A stretch of 64,000 bases of DNA from Roseovarius salinarum (GCF_002834145.1 NZ_PHNT01000003.1:158867-222866); one strand, 5' to 3'; shown: positions 25,728 through 34,120, numbered from the stretch's first letter. Numbers and translations: made by a program. The notes: a model not told the origin generated them from the sequence alone.

Positions 25728-26344
25728 GCCGCCGCCTCCTTGTCCAGTAGCCCAGATTGGACCAGAGCCTGCGCCCATCCGTCCGGCCCGTCAAACAGAT
25801 GCGTCTGCCAGCCGCGCGCGCGCGCCGCGGCGATGTTGTCGGGCCGGTCGTCCGTGAAAAGCAGCGCGGCGGGGGGCACGCCGCAATCGGCCTCGGCGCG
25901 GGCATAGATCTCGGGCTCCGGCTTGACGGCGCGCATGTGCCCCGAGACGTAGAGGCGGTCGAACTCGTGCAGGAAGTCGTAGGCCCCCCGGGCCTGCGCG
26001 AAGGTCTCGACCCCGAAATTCGTCAGCGCGAAGACGGGGACGCCGCGTGCCCGCAGTGCCCGCATCAGCCGTACCGAGTGGTCGATCGCCGGGCTGGCCA
26101 TTTGCAGCCAGTCGTCGTGCCACATCCGGATCTCCTCCGCCCAGTCGGGGTGGGTGCGCGCCGCGTCCTCGACGGTCGCGGCGAAACCGCCGCCGCGGTC
26201 GATCTCCAGGTTCATGCCGTGCAGGTCGACCTCGGCGAACAGGCGGCGTCGCCGGTCGGGGCCGATCCGCGCGTCGTAGAAGTGTTCGGGGTTCCATTCG
26301 ATCAGCACGTTGCCGATGTCGAAAACCACGGCTTGTGGCTGCAT
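25724..26344 (-). CDS. HAD-superfamily hydrolase
   Basis: 206 residues, HAD subfamily IA with an alpha-helical cap. Motif I is VFDIGNVLIEW (nucleophile Asp9), motif II is FALTNFG, the lysine lies in HMRAVKPEPEIY, and motif IV is FTDDRPDNIAAA. The second Asp of the usual DxD is replaced by Gly (DIG), as in the epoxide-hydrolase-N/2-haloacid-dehalogenase-like branch, so phosphatase activity is likely but not certain. First gene of the three-gene operon with the cyclodeaminase-like and hydrolase genes; the EamA permease gene lies 9 bases upstream and may belong too. Confidence 0.87.
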   Translation of the reverse strand: MQPQAVVFDIGNVLIEWNPEHFYDARIGPDRRRRLFAEVDLHGMNLEIDRGGGFAATVEDAARTHPDWAEEIRMWHDDWLQMASPAIDHSVRLMRALRARGVPVFALTNFGVETFAQARGAYDFLHEFDRLYVSGHMRAVKPEPEIYARAEADCGVPPAALLFTDDRPDNIAAARARGWQTHLFDGPDGWAQALVQSGLLDKEAAA

Positions 26345-26353
26345 TCGCCTCTC

Positions 26354-27316
26354 CTATCGCCTGTATCGGGGCCGCGCGCCGGCGCGCCCCTTGCCGGATT
26401 CGCGCCACAGCAGATAAAGCCCCGAGCCCAGGATCAATGCAATCCCCGCCCAGGCCGAGGGGGCGGGCCACGTGCCGAAGACCGTCACGCCCCACATCAC
26501 CGCCATGGGCATGGCGACGTATTCGAAGGGCGCGGCGAAGGCGGCCTCGCTCAACCGGTAGGCCTGGCTGATGAAGAAGCCGCCGGCGATGCCGCTCACG
26601 CCCAGCAGCGCCAGCAGCGGCCAGTCGCCGGGTGCCACCGGCGCCCAGGCCCGCAGCAGGAATGCCAGGGCGGGGTGGCCCTGCCCTGCGAACTTTCCGT
26701 CGCCCAGCACGAGGCCGAACATCCCGCTGGCGATCAGGAAAGTCACGAGGATGTAGAAGGCCATCGTCGCCGCGCTTTCGGTGCCGCCGATCTTGCGGGT
26801 GAACATGTGAAGCGTCGCATAGAGCGTTGCCGCCGCGATCGGCAGGAGCGAGGCGACCTGGAAGGCGGCCGTGCCCGGCTTGACGATCACGAGCACGCCG
26901 GCGAACCCCACCGCCACCGCCGCCCAGCGGCGCGGGCCCACCCGCTCGTGCAGGAAGATCACCGAGAACACGGTGATGATCAGCGGCGAGACGAAGAACA
27001 CCGCGATGGCGTCGGCGATGGGCATCGCCGCCAGCCCCAGGAACAGGCACATGTTGGCAACAACCACGCAGAGCCCGCGGATGAAATGCGCGCCGGGCCG
27101 CCGCGTGCGCACAACGCGCCACCCGCCATTGAGCGGCATGATGACGGCAAGGAACGCGGCCATGCCGATGATCGAGCGGATCATGACAACCTGGTGCAGC
27201 GCGTAGCGATCCGACAGGAACTTGATGCCCACGTCGTTGATGGAAAAACAGACCACCGCCACCAGCGCGCAGAGTGCGCCGGCCAGGTTGTTGCGGTCGA
27301 CATTCGTGACGGTCAT
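26354..27316 (-). CDS. EamA-family (DMT) transporter
   Basis: 320 residues with ten membrane helices in two EamA repeats. Landmarks are LVAVVCFSINDVGIKFLSDRYALHQVVMIRS in repeat one, IADAIAVFFVSPLIITVFSVIFLHERVGPRRW between repeats (a typical EamA turn), and FEYVAMPMAVMWGVTVFG in repeat two. This pattern is common in the RarD/YdcZ-like and S-adenosylmethionine-exporter-like groups, but the substrate is unknown. ATG 27316 has GGAGG at 6-7 bases. It lies 9 bases before the HAD gene and could be the transport component of that operon. Confidence 0.87.
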   Translation of the reverse strand: MTVTNVDRNNLAGALCALVAVVCFSINDVGIKFLSDRYALHQVVMIRSIIGMAAFLAVIMPLNGGWRVVRTRRPGAHFIRGLCVVVANMCLFLGLAAMPIADAIAVFFVSPLIITVFSVIFLHERVGPRRWAAVAVGFAGVLVIVKPGTAAFQVASLLPIAAATLYATLHMFTRKIGGTESAATMAFYILVTFLIASGMFGLVLGDGKFAGQGHPALAFLLRAWAPVAPGDWPLLALLGVSGIAGGFFISQAYRLSEAAFAAPFEYVAMPMAVMWGVTVFGTWPAPSAWAGIALILGSGLYLLWRESGKGRAGARPRYRR

Positions 27317-27404
27317 GGCGCCTCCGGGTGCGGCGGCGCTGGCGGGCAAGCGCCGACCGGAGCAGGAAACGCGCGGCACGGGCGGTTGTAAAGTCCCGCG
27401 CCCC

Positions 27405-27854
27405 TCAGCCCCTCGCGGCCGCGCGTACCGCGCGTTCCAGCGCGTCGAGGAACCGCGACCGGTCGCTCTTCGTGAACGCGCGCCCGCCGCCCCGGCGAAA
27501 GGGGTCGGCGGCGCGCAGGTCGGCCATCAGGTCGCGCGTGGCCAGGACGTTGCCGATATTCGCCTCGGTCAGCGCCTCGCCGTCGGGCTTTAGTACCCGC
27601 GCGCCCGTCGCCACGCATCGCGCGGCAAGCGGCACGTCGGCTGTGACCACCACGTCGCCCGGTCCGGCCCGGTCGGCGATCCAGATGTCGGCGGCGTCCG
27701 GGCCCTCGGGCACGATCACCGTCTCCACCAGCGGGTTGCGCGCGGGCCGCAGCCCGCCGTTGGACACCATCCTGACGGGCACCCCGTGCCGCGTGGCGAC
27801 CCGCTCCACTTCCGCCTTGACGGGGCAGGCATCGGCATCGACGTAGATCGTCAT
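27405..27854 (-). CDS. YaiI/YqxD family protein (DUF188)
   Basis: 149 residues, the usual length of the DUF188 family, with the PIN-like pattern [22 protein letters not shown] at the start, [23 protein letters not shown] in the middle, and [28 protein letters not shown] near the end. The conserved Asp residues suggest a metal-dependent nuclease-like fold, but to my knowledge no reaction is established. ATG 27854 follows GGAGG by three bases; an upstream in-frame extension is not conserved. Between it and the HEPN-like gene are only 20 bases. Confidence 0.9.
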   Translation of the reverse strand: MTIYVDADACPVKAEVERVATRHGVPVRMVSNGGLRPARNPLVETVIVPEGPDAADIWIADRAGPGDVVVTADVPLAARCVATGARVLKPDGEALTEANIGNVLATRDLMADLRAADPFRRGGGRAFTKSDRSRFLDALERAVRAAARG

Positions 27855-27874
27855 TGACCTCCTGCTCGCCGCAT

Positions 27875-28378
27875 TTACTTCCGTGCCTGCTTGGCGCCGT
27901 GGCTTGTGATCAAGACCCACGTGGCGAAAGCTTTCTTGTGTCTGCTCGGGACGTTTTTGAGTGCGGTAATGGAGGTTTCGGCAAGAGCGAGCTTTTCCTC
28001 GGCCGTTTCCTTGTTGAATCTTGTCGTTGGGTCGTAGTCAGCGATGTGCCTTGCTTCTTGAAGCTGCTTGAAAGCGTCTGCAAAGTCTTTGACTTCTTGG
28101 GGAAATTCTACTGCGTGAGCGTTCTTGCAAGCATCTAGGCAAGCGGAGTGCGCCAACCCGCGATACACCTCGACCCATGCCTTGTTGGGACGTCTTGCCG
28201 GTTGGGTGCCGACCAGACTGTCAGCGCACATGCGCCCCAACGCGTGGAACATCGCATAATAGCTGCTGCTCACGCTTCGCCGTAGGCGCGCCTGATCGGG
28301 CTTTTGGCCTTGCGGGATCAGACGGCGCGCGGTCCTGAGAAAACCGTCGGCGAGTTTCCCGTCAGGCCGCGACGCCAC
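27875..28378 (-). CDS. HEPN-like (UPF0332-type) helical protein
   Basis: 167 residues, mainly helical. [21 protein letters not shown] and, later, [13 protein letters not shown] resemble the paired helices and the R-x-x-ADYD signature of UPF0332/HEPN proteins, which are often RNases or partners in toxin-antitoxin and defence pairs. The Rx4-6H catalytic motif of HEPN RNases is not plain; the nearest is RGLAH. Start is GTG 28378, inside the last 17 bases of the gene before it, so the two are coupled. Base composition is clearly lower in G+C than all neighbours, suggesting recent acquisition. Confidence 0.6.
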   Translation of the reverse strand: MASRPDGKLADGFLRTARRLIPQGQKPDQARLRRSVSSSYYAMFHALGRMCADSLVGTQPARRPNKAWVEVYRGLAHSACLDACKNAHAVEFPQEVKDFADAFKQLQEARHIADYDPTTRFNKETAEEKLALAETSITALKNVPSRHKKAFATWVLITSHGAKQARK

Positions 28379-28640
28379 GGTCGATTTCCGACTGCAGTAT
28401 CGGGAAGTATCCGCGCCAGTCCTCGCCCAGGGCCTTGCGCACCTTGTCGGTCAGGCCGAAGAAACGTCTGCCGATCATTCCCGGGTCCGCGTCGGTCTCG
28501 ATGGTGAAAATGAGCCGGATTTCCTCTTCATCCTCGTCGATTTCAATGGACTCCAGCCGAACATCCCGGATCACGCCCGGCTCGAAGCGGTCGATGATCG
28601 CGTGCCTGACCCGTTCCTTGAGATCGTTGTCGACTTGCAT
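28362..28640 (-). CDS. small acidic protein, partner of the HEPN-like gene
   Basis: I do not recognise the family. 92 residues: a basic helix (NDLKERVRHAIIDRF), then strands with a run of acidic residues (SIEIDEDEEEIRLIFTIETDADP), then a C-terminal half with GLTDKVRKALGEDWRGYFP. No nucleotidyltransferase motif is present, so it is not an MNT antitoxin. ATG 28640 has GGGAGG 7 bases upstream; the long in-frame extension to 28745 looks non-coding (Cys/Trp-rich). It overlaps the HEPN-like gene by 17 bases. The 129 bases upstream are AT-richer and should hold the promoter, but I cannot fix its elements. Confidence 0.65.
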   Translation of the reverse strand: MQVDNDLKERVRHAIIDRFEPGVIRDVRLESIEIDEDEEEIRLIFTIETDADPGMIGRRFFGLTDKVRKALGEDWRGYFPILQSEIDRGVAA

Positions 28641-28769
28641 TTCGCGGCCTCCCATCAGGCAGATATTGCACCAACCTGCGGCGATGGACCAGTGGGTGCA
28701 GGCACGGTGTGAATATTCAGTTAAGACTTGAATCCCGGATGTCACACCCGTTGCGATGTTGGCCTCACG

Positions 28770-30227
28770 TCAATTCGCCTCCTTGGACGCTGACAGTTGC
28801 GTGTTGTTGTCCTCGCGCTTGACCTTGTATTCCTTCGGGATCGGCATGCGGTTGAAGGCGTCGAGGCCGGCGATCCTGTAGGCTTCGGCCAGCGTGGGGT
28901 AGTTGAAGGTATTGCGCACGAAATAGTCGACCGTGCCCTTGAGGTCGAGCACCGCCTGCGCGATGTGGATGAGCTCGGTCGCGCCCTCGCCGACGATCTG
29001 CACGCCCAGCACCCGCCGCGTCTTGAGCGAGAACAGCATCTTCAGCATCCCGTGTTCCAGCCCCATGATGTGGCCGCGGCTGGTTTCGCGGAAGCGGGCG
29101 ACGCCGACCTCGTAGGCGATGCCGCGGTCCTGCATTTCCTCCTCGGACATGCCGCAGGTGGAAATCTCGGGGACCGAGTAGATGCCGTAAGGGAACCAAG
29201 GGCTTTCGGGCAGCGTGGGCGTCTCCAGCGCGTGGCAGGCGGCGACCCGGCCCTGCTGCATCGACGTGGAAGCAAGGCTGGGGTGCCCGATCACGTCTCC
29301 GGCGGCATAGATGTGCGGCACATCGGTCTGGTAGGTCTGCCGGTCCGCGTCGAGCCGGCCGCGGTGGTCGGTCTCCAGCCCGGCGGCGGCCAGGTTGAGC
29401 TTGTCGGTCGCGCCCATGCGGCCGGCGGCGAACATCAGCATCTCTGCGCGCACGTGGCGACCGTTGGCCATCGAAACCTCGACGTGCTCGCCGGCGTCCT
29501 CGATCTTGTCGATCGCCGACCCAAGCCGCAGGTCAACTCCGTTCTCGCGGATCTGGTGGGTGAATTCCTCGATTGTGCGGCGATCGATGAAATCGAGGAA
29601 GGTCTCGCGCGGCTCGATCAGGGTCACGCGAACGTCGAGCGCGGAAAAGATCGTGGCGTATTCCACCCCGATCACCCCCGCGCCCACGACGATCAGGCTG
29701 CGCGGGATGTCCTCGAGGTCGAGAACCTCGTCACTGTCCACGATCGTTTGCCCGTTGAAGGGCACGTAGCCGGGGCGGTATGTCCGCGTTCCCGTCGAGA
29801 TGAGGAACTTGTCCGCGGTGAGCCGCGTCGCCTCGCCGGCCTCGGTCGCCACCTCCAGCGCGTGCGGCCCGGTGAAGCGCGCCAGCCCGTTGAGCGTTTC
29901 CACGTGGTTGCGGGTGAACTGGTGCTCCAGCACGTCGACCTCGTGATCGAGCGTCTGGTGCAGCCGTCCCTTGAGGTCGCCGGCGTGGATGTCCTGCTTG
30001 ACCCGGTACGAGCGGCCGTAGAAGCTGCGCTCGCGCCAGCCCGACAGGTTCAGCACCGTCTCGCGCAGGGTTTTCGAGGGGATCGTGCCGGTATGCACCG
30101 ATACCCCGCCCAGCCGGTCCTTGCGGTCGACGACCAGCACGCGGCGCTTGAGCTTGCCCGCCTGGATGGCGGCGGCCCGGCCGGCCGGACCCGAGCCGAT
30201 GATGATGAGGTCATAGTGGGTGCTCAT
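28770..30227 (-). CDS. sthA: soluble pyridine nucleotide transhydrogenase
   Basis: 485 residues of the disulfide-oxidoreductase fold. FAD-binding LIIIGSGPAGRAAAIQAGKLKRRV is at the N-terminus. The redox-active CxxxxC is absent, replaced by GVSVHTGTIPSKTLRE, which is the mark of SthA as opposed to lipoamide or glutathione reductase. NAD(P)-binding LIVVGAGVIGVEYATIF and a second FAD motif IYAAGDVIGHPSLA follow, and the C-terminal dimer domain is complete. The enzyme interconverts NADPH and NADH in the cytoplasm. It starts 3 bases after fghA, so it is probably the third gene of an operon with fghA and the AEC transporter. Confidence 0.93.
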   Translation of the reverse strand: MSTHYDLIIIGSGPAGRAAAIQAGKLKRRVLVVDRKDRLGGVSVHTGTIPSKTLRETVLNLSGWRERSFYGRSYRVKQDIHAGDLKGRLHQTLDHEVDVLEHQFTRNHVETLNGLARFTGPHALEVATEAGEATRLTADKFLISTGTRTYRPGYVPFNGQTIVDSDEVLDLEDIPRSLIVVGAGVIGVEYATIFSALDVRVTLIEPRETFLDFIDRRTIEEFTHQIRENGVDLRLGSAIDKIEDAGEHVEVSMANGRHVRAEMLMFAAGRMGATDKLNLAAAGLETDHRGRLDADRQTYQTDVPHIYAAGDVIGHPSLASTSMQQGRVAACHALETPTLPESPWFPYGIYSVPEISTCGMSEEEMQDRGIAYEVGVARFRETSRGHIMGLEHGMLKMLFSLKTRRVLGVQIVGEGATELIHIAQAVLDLKGTVDYFVRNTFNYPTLAEAYRIAGLDAFNRMPIPKEYKVKREDNNTQLSASKEAN

Positions 30228-30230
30228 GGG

Positions 30231-31064
30231 TTACCCCGCGTAGAGTGCCTCGGCGTGGAAGGCGATGTGCTCTTCCATGAAGGTCGAGACAAAGAAATAG
30301 CTGTGGTCGTAGCCCGGTTGCAGCCGCAGCGTGGCCTGCTGGCGGCGCGTGGCGACCGCCTCGGCCAGGGCCTCGGGCATCAGAAGGTCGATGAACTGGT
30401 CATTGGTGCCGGTATCCACCAGAACCGGGCCATCGAAGCCGTGCTCGCGCATCAGCAGTGTCGCGTCATGCCCCGCCCAGCCGGATTCGTCGTCGCCCAG
30501 GTAGGCCGCGAACTGCTTGCGGCCCCAGTCGCTGCGCGTGGGGTGCGCGATTGGCGAGAACGCCGAGACGGACCGGAACCGCCCCGGCAGGGACATCGCC
30601 AGTGTCAGCGCGCCGTGCCCGCCCATCGAATGGCCGGTGATGGCCTGGCGCGCCTCGTCCGCCGGGAAGTTCCGGGTCACGATCTTCGGCAACTCGTCGG
30701 CGATGTAATCCCACATGCGGTAGTGCGGCGCCCAGGGGTCGCGCTTGGCGTTGACGTAGAACCCCGCGCCCTGCCCGAGGTCGAAGGCGTCGTCGTCCGC
30801 GACGTCCTCGCCGCGCGGGGATGTGTCGGGAAAGACCAGGGCGACCCCGTGCTCGGCGGCCCAGCCCTGCGCGCCGGCCTTGGTCATCGCGTTCTCGTGG
30901 GTGCAGGTCAGCCCCGAGAGATACCAGAGCAGCGGGACAGGCCCGTCGCGCGCCTCCCGCGGCAGGAACAGGCCGAAGGTCATGTCGCATCCCGTCGCCT
31001 CGGATTGGTGCCGGTAGACACCCTGAACTCCGCCGTGGCAGGCGTTTTCGGAAACCGTATCCAT
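30231..31064 (-). CDS. fghA: S-formylglutathione hydrolase
   Basis: 277 residues of the esterase-D family. The start region (HQSEATGCDMTFGLFLP), WYLSGLTCTHENAM, FPDTSPRG and the nucleophile elbow GHSMGGHGALTLAM, with the catalytic Asp/His regions DTGTNDQF and GYDHSYFF, are all as expected. It completes glutathione-dependent formaldehyde oxidation by releasing formate and GSH. The usual partner, the glutathione-dependent formaldehyde dehydrogenase gene, is not adjacent. AAGGAG precedes ATG 31064. Its linkage to sthA is tight (3 bases). Confidence 0.95.
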   Translation of the reverse strand: MDTVSENACHGGVQGVYRHQSEATGCDMTFGLFLPREARDGPVPLLWYLSGLTCTHENAMTKAGAQGWAAEHGVALVFPDTSPRGEDVADDDAFDLGQGAGFYVNAKRDPWAPHYRMWDYIADELPKIVTRNFPADEARQAITGHSMGGHGALTLAMSLPGRFRSVSAFSPIAHPTRSDWGRKQFAAYLGDDESGWAGHDATLLMREHGFDGPVLVDTGTNDQFIDLLMPEALAEAVATRRQQATLRLQPGYDHSYFFVSTFMEEHIAFHAEALYAG

Positions 31065-31094
31065 CTCTGTCTCTCCTTGTTGGGTCCGTGTATG

Positions 31095-32027
31095 TCAGTA
31101 AAGCGTGCCGACCCAGCCGATCACAAGCGACACAGTGACGACAGCCGCCGCCGTCGAGATCAGAATCGCGGCAGACGCACGCTGGGGGGCCACGCCGTAG
31201 TGCTGGGCAAGGATGTAGACGTTGCCGGCGACAGGCAGGGCCGCCGCGGCGATCATGACCGCGGCCGGGTAGGGATCGACCGGAAAGAGCATCAGCGCCG
31301 AGAAGGCCACCACCGCCGGGTGGATCACCAGCTTGCACAGTGAAAGCCAGCCGGCGGCGAAGGGGCGCTCGGCCGACTTGTCGGCCAGCGAGGCGCCGAT
31401 CGCGAAAAGGGCACCGGGCGTGGCCGCGCCCCCGAGGATCGACAGGAAATCGTTCATCGGCGCCGGGATCGGCAGGCGCAGCCCCGCCCACGCCAGCCCC
31501 AGCACGATCGAGACGATCATCGGGTTGCGGATCAGCCCGCCCCCCACCGTCTTCAGGATACCCGGGTGCATGCGGCCGTCGCGCGCGCCGGTGATCAGGA
31601 TCACGATCAGCGAGCCGAAGACGATCAGGTCGACCGCGAGCACAAGCATCACCGGCCCGATGGCGGCCTCGCCCAGCAGCAGCACCAGCATAGGCAAGCC
31701 GAGGAACCCCACGTTGCCGATCACGGCGCATTGCGCCTCGACCGCCGCCTCCTCGACCGTGAGGCCGCGAAAGAACGAAACCACCGAAGCCAGCGCGTAG
31801 ACGAACCCGGTCGCCCAGAGGTAGGCCACCACGAAGCGCAGGTCGAAGATCTCGGCCAGCGACAGGTTCGCGGCGAACCGGAACAGCATCGCCGAAAGCG
31901 CGAAGTAGAAAACGAACTTGGTCAGCCAGAACGTCGCCTGCTGCGTGAAAAAACCCGTGCGCCCCGCGCCGTAGCCCAGCCCGACGATCAGGAAGAACGG
32001 CAGGGTCTTGAAGAAAACCTCAAGCAT
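31095..32027 (-). CDS. AEC (auxin efflux carrier) family transporter
   Basis: 310 residues with about ten membrane helices and the AEC pattern: KTLPFFLIVGLGYGAGRTGFF at the start, a central polar loop (GARDGRMHPGILKTVGGGLIRNPMIVSIVLGL) with the conserved NP, and LVIHPAVVAFSALMLFPVDP in the second half. Bacterial members carry malonate, malate or other small acids, so no substrate is assigned. It is 30 bases upstream of fghA and in the same direction, possibly the first gene of that operon. Nothing else in the sequence ties it to formaldehyde. Confidence 0.87.
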   Translation of the reverse strand: MLEVFFKTLPFFLIVGLGYGAGRTGFFTQQATFWLTKFVFYFALSAMLFRFAANLSLAEIFDLRFVVAYLWATGFVYALASVVSFFRGLTVEEAAVEAQCAVIGNVGFLGLPMLVLLLGEAAIGPVMLVLAVDLIVFGSLIVILITGARDGRMHPGILKTVGGGLIRNPMIVSIVLGLAWAGLRLPIPAPMNDFLSILGGAATPGALFAIGASLADKSAERPFAAGWLSLCKLVIHPAVVAFSALMLFPVDPYPAAVMIAAAALPVAGNVYILAQHYGVAPQRASAAILISTAAAVVTVSLVIGWVGTLY

Positions 32028-32085
32028 TGCCGCTTGGTAGCAGGTTTCCCCAAGGGGTCAATTGCCCCGCGGCGCCGGGGGCGGT

Positions 32086-33063
32086 CTAGCCGCCGCCGAT
32101 CAACACGCCCGCGGCGAAGACCAGCGCGCCGCCCAGCACCACCTGGAAGGTCGCGCGCAGGAACGGCGTGTCCATGTAGCGGTTCTGGGTCCAGGCAATG
32201 GCCCAGAGTTCGACGAAGACGACGATGATCGCGGTGATCGTGGCCGTCCAGAAATCCGGGATCAGATAGGGCAGGGCGTGGCCCAGCCCGCCCATGGTGG
32301 TCATCACGCCCGAGGCCACCCCGCGCTTGAGCGGGCTGCCACGGCCCGAGATCTCGCCGTCGTCGCTGGCGGCCTCGGTGAAGCCCATCGAGATGCCGGC
32401 GCCGACCGACGCGGCAAGCCCCACCTGGAAGGTGGTCCAGGTGTCCTGCGTGGCGAAGGCCGTGGCAAAGATGGGCGCCAGCGTGGAGACGGAGCCATCC
32501 ATCAGCCCGGCCAGACCGGGCTGAACCCAGGTCAGCACGAACTGCCGCTTTGACGCCAGCGCCTCAGTCTCGCGGGTTTCCTCGTCAAGATGTGTCTCCT
32601 CCAGCTCGGCGGCCTTTTCACGGTGGCCCGCCTCGGCTGCCGCGAGATCGCCCAGCAGCTTGCGCGTGTCGGTGTCGGCCGTGCGCTGTGCGGCCTTGTG
32701 ATAGAACCGCTCGGCGTCGCGTTCCATCAGCCTGGCTTCGGCTCGGATGCGTTCGATCCCGAGGTTCTCGACCAGCCAGACGGGCCGGCGCGCGTAGAAG
32801 CCGGCCACGTGTTCCCGGCGGATCAGCGGCACGACCTTGCCGAAGCGCTTTTCGTGCAACTCGATCAACGACTGGCGGTGCTTGCCCTCTTCTTCGGCCA
32901 TGCCATCGAAGACCTTGGCGGTTTCCGGGTAGTCGGTGCGCAGCATCTCGGCATAGGTTCGGTAGATGCGCGCGTCGTCCTCTTCGGACGAGATCGCCAG
33001 CGCGAGGATTTCCTGTTCGGACAGGTCCGCGAACCGGCGGCGATTTGATATTGCAGGTATCAT
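32086..33063 (-). CDS. mbfA: membrane-bound ferritin/iron exporter MbfA
   Basis: 325 residues fusing an N-terminal ferritin-like (rubrerythrin) domain (about 15-165; iron-ligand motifs MAEEEGKH and AAEAGHREK) to a C-terminal VIT1/CCC1 domain with about five membrane helices (GLMDGSVSTLAPIFATAF, SVGAGISMGFTEAASDDGEISGRG). This is the MbfA architecture, an inner-membrane iron exporter that protects against iron and peroxide in alphaproteobacteria and is repressed by Irr. GAGG precedes ATG 33063, and a perfect Irr-type box lies 11 bases further upstream, which supports the assignment. Convergent with the AEC gene across 58 bases. Confidence 0.93.
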   Translation of the reverse strand: MIPAISNRRRFADLSEQEILALAISSEEDDARIYRTYAEMLRTDYPETAKVFDGMAEEEGKHRQSLIELHEKRFGKVVPLIRREHVAGFYARRPVWLVENLGIERIRAEARLMERDAERFYHKAAQRTADTDTRKLLGDLAAAEAGHREKAAELEETHLDEETRETEALASKRQFVLTWVQPGLAGLMDGSVSTLAPIFATAFATQDTWTTFQVGLAASVGAGISMGFTEAASDDGEISGRGSPLKRGVASGVMTTMGGLGHALPYLIPDFWTATITAIIVVFVELWAIAWTQNRYMDTPFLRATFQVVLGGALVFAAGVLIGGG

Positions 33064-33073
33064 GCAGGCCTCG

Positions 33074-33094
33074 AATTTAGAATGGTTCTAAATT
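33074..33094. promoter_or_regulatory. Irr box / iron control element (ICE) of mbfA
   Basis: TTTAGAA-N3-TTCTAAA at 33076-33092, extended by AA and TT to a perfect 9-bp inverted repeat around TGG. This is the ICE motif known for the iron-responsive regulator Irr in alphaproteobacteria. It lies 11 bases before the mbfA start, where binding would block transcription or clearance, so mbfA should be repressed when iron is low. Confidence 0.88.
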
Positions 33095-33155
33095 ACGCCC
33101 TTCGGCGGCGGGTTCAAGCGGCTTGCCAGCGTTTCGAGGAAAAGTGAACGGAGCA

Positions 33156-33193
33156 GTTCGGTTTTGAATTGATAAACTGAACCGTTCGGTTTA
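33156..33193. promoter_or_regulatory. palindromic TetR-type operator
   Basis: 33173-33193 is a 21-base near-perfect palindrome, TAAACTGAAC-C-GTTCGGTTTA, with 9 of 10 base pairs matching. The right half-site GTTCGGTTT also occurs 28 bases upstream (33156-33164). It lies in the 176-base gap between mbfA and the small secreted-peptide gene, whose TetR-family neighbour is the likely ligand. It is 83 bases from the Irr box and so belongs to the rightward unit. Confidence 0.65.
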
Positions 33194-33239
33194 TGTCTTG
33201 ATTCATCTTTCCAAGCCTCCGGTCAACAAGGACGTTCCC

Positions 33240-33413
33240 ATGATCGATTTCACCCAGACGCTTGTTCCGGCCGTGCTCGTCTTTGCCTTGCTGGCCCTGC
33301 CCGCGATGGCATTCGGCACGGACATGAGCACGCTGACCCCGACACTGACCTATCCCGAGCCCGCCCCCGATCCCGCACCGGTGACCCGCGATTCAACCAC
33401 GCCGGCCGATTGA
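33240..33413 (+). CDS. small secreted Pro-rich peptide
   Basis: 57 residues and no known family. Residues 1-21 form a signal peptide (DFTQTLVPAVLVFALLALPAMAFG), leaving a ~35-residue mature tail rich in Thr and Pro with PEPAPDPAP and TPTLTYP. ATG 33240 has AAGGA upstream; the ORF could begin at 33198 but that adds a poor leader. It stands between a strong palindromic operator and a TetR gene 80 bases downstream, so it is probably the regulated gene or the first gene of an autoregulated unit. Its size makes coding status uncertain; the signal peptide is the main support. Confidence 0.55.
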   Translation: MIDFTQTLVPAVLVFALLALPAMAFGTDMSTLTPTLTYPEPAPDPAPVTRDSTTPAD

Positions 33414-33493
33414 CGGCCGCTGCGCGCCTTTCCGCGCCGTCGTGCTTGCGGGATGCCGGACCGGGTGACTAGATTGGAACCGGGAGGACAGGC

Positions 33494-34120
33494 ATGACGG
33501 CAGCGACCGGCACGGCGGAAGCCATCAAGAAGGGGCGCAAGTTCGACCAGGTGCTTGAAGGTGCCCGGAGCGTTTTCATGCGCGACGGCTTCGAAGGGGC
33601 CAGCGTGGACGAGATCGCCCGCGCCGCGGGCGTGTCCAAGGCGACGCTCTACAGCTATTTCCCGGACAAGCGGCTGCTGTTTTCCGAGGTGGCGCGGCTC
33701 GAATGCAACCGCCAGGCCGACGAGGCGCTCGACGTGATCGGCGCCAACGCCCCCGTCGAACAGGTTCTGCGCGAGGCCGCCGACCGGATCGTCCGGTTCT
33801 TCCTGTCCGATTTCGGCCAGCAGGTCTATCGCATATGCGTGTCCGAATCCTACCGCTTTCCGGAACTGGGCAGGCGGTTCTACGAATCCGGGCCGCAATT
33901 GCTGCGCCAGCGGCTCAGGCAGGTGTTGTCGGACTACGTCGTCGCGGGCGAGCTGAAGATCGAGGACATGGACCTCGCCGCCGATCAGTTCGGCGAGCTG
34001 TGCAAGAGCGACCTTTTCGTGCGCGGGCTCTGCGGGCTGTGCCCCGACCCCTCCGAGGCCGAGATCGACCGCGTGGTCACGGGTGCGGTCGAGATGTTTC
34101 TCGCCCGTTACCGCGCCTGA
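33494..34120 (+). CDS. TetR/AcrR family transcriptional regulator
   Basis: 208 residues. The N-terminal helix-turn-helix is clear: [44 protein letters not shown]. The C-terminal ligand domain, with [32 protein letters not shown], resembles the AefR-like TetR_C group, which often controls efflux pumps. No pump gene is beside it; the only nearby candidate target is the small secreted peptide and its palindromic operator, 300 bases upstream. GGGAGGACAGGC precedes ATG 33494. The ligand is unknown. Confidence 0.9.
   Translation: MTAATGTAEAIKKGRKFDQVLEGARSVFMRDGFEGASVDEIARAAGVSKATLYSYFPDKRLLFSEVARLECNRQADEALDVIGANAPVEQVLREAADRIVRFFLSDFGQQVYRICVSESYRFPELGRRFYESGPQLLRQRLRQVLSDYVVAGELKIEDMDLAADQFGELCKSDLFVRGLCGLCPDPSEAEIDRVVTGAVEMFLARYRA

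Noticed and set aside
28362..28640. MNT-type nucleotidyltransferase antitoxin for the HEPN-like gene
   Set aside because: The 92-residue protein lacks the GSxxxG and Asp-x-Asp pattern and is too short.
28641..28745. N-terminal extension of the 92-residue protein
   Set aside because: The region is AT-richer and Cys/Trp-rich, and ATG 28640 has its own good ribosome site, so it reads as leader.
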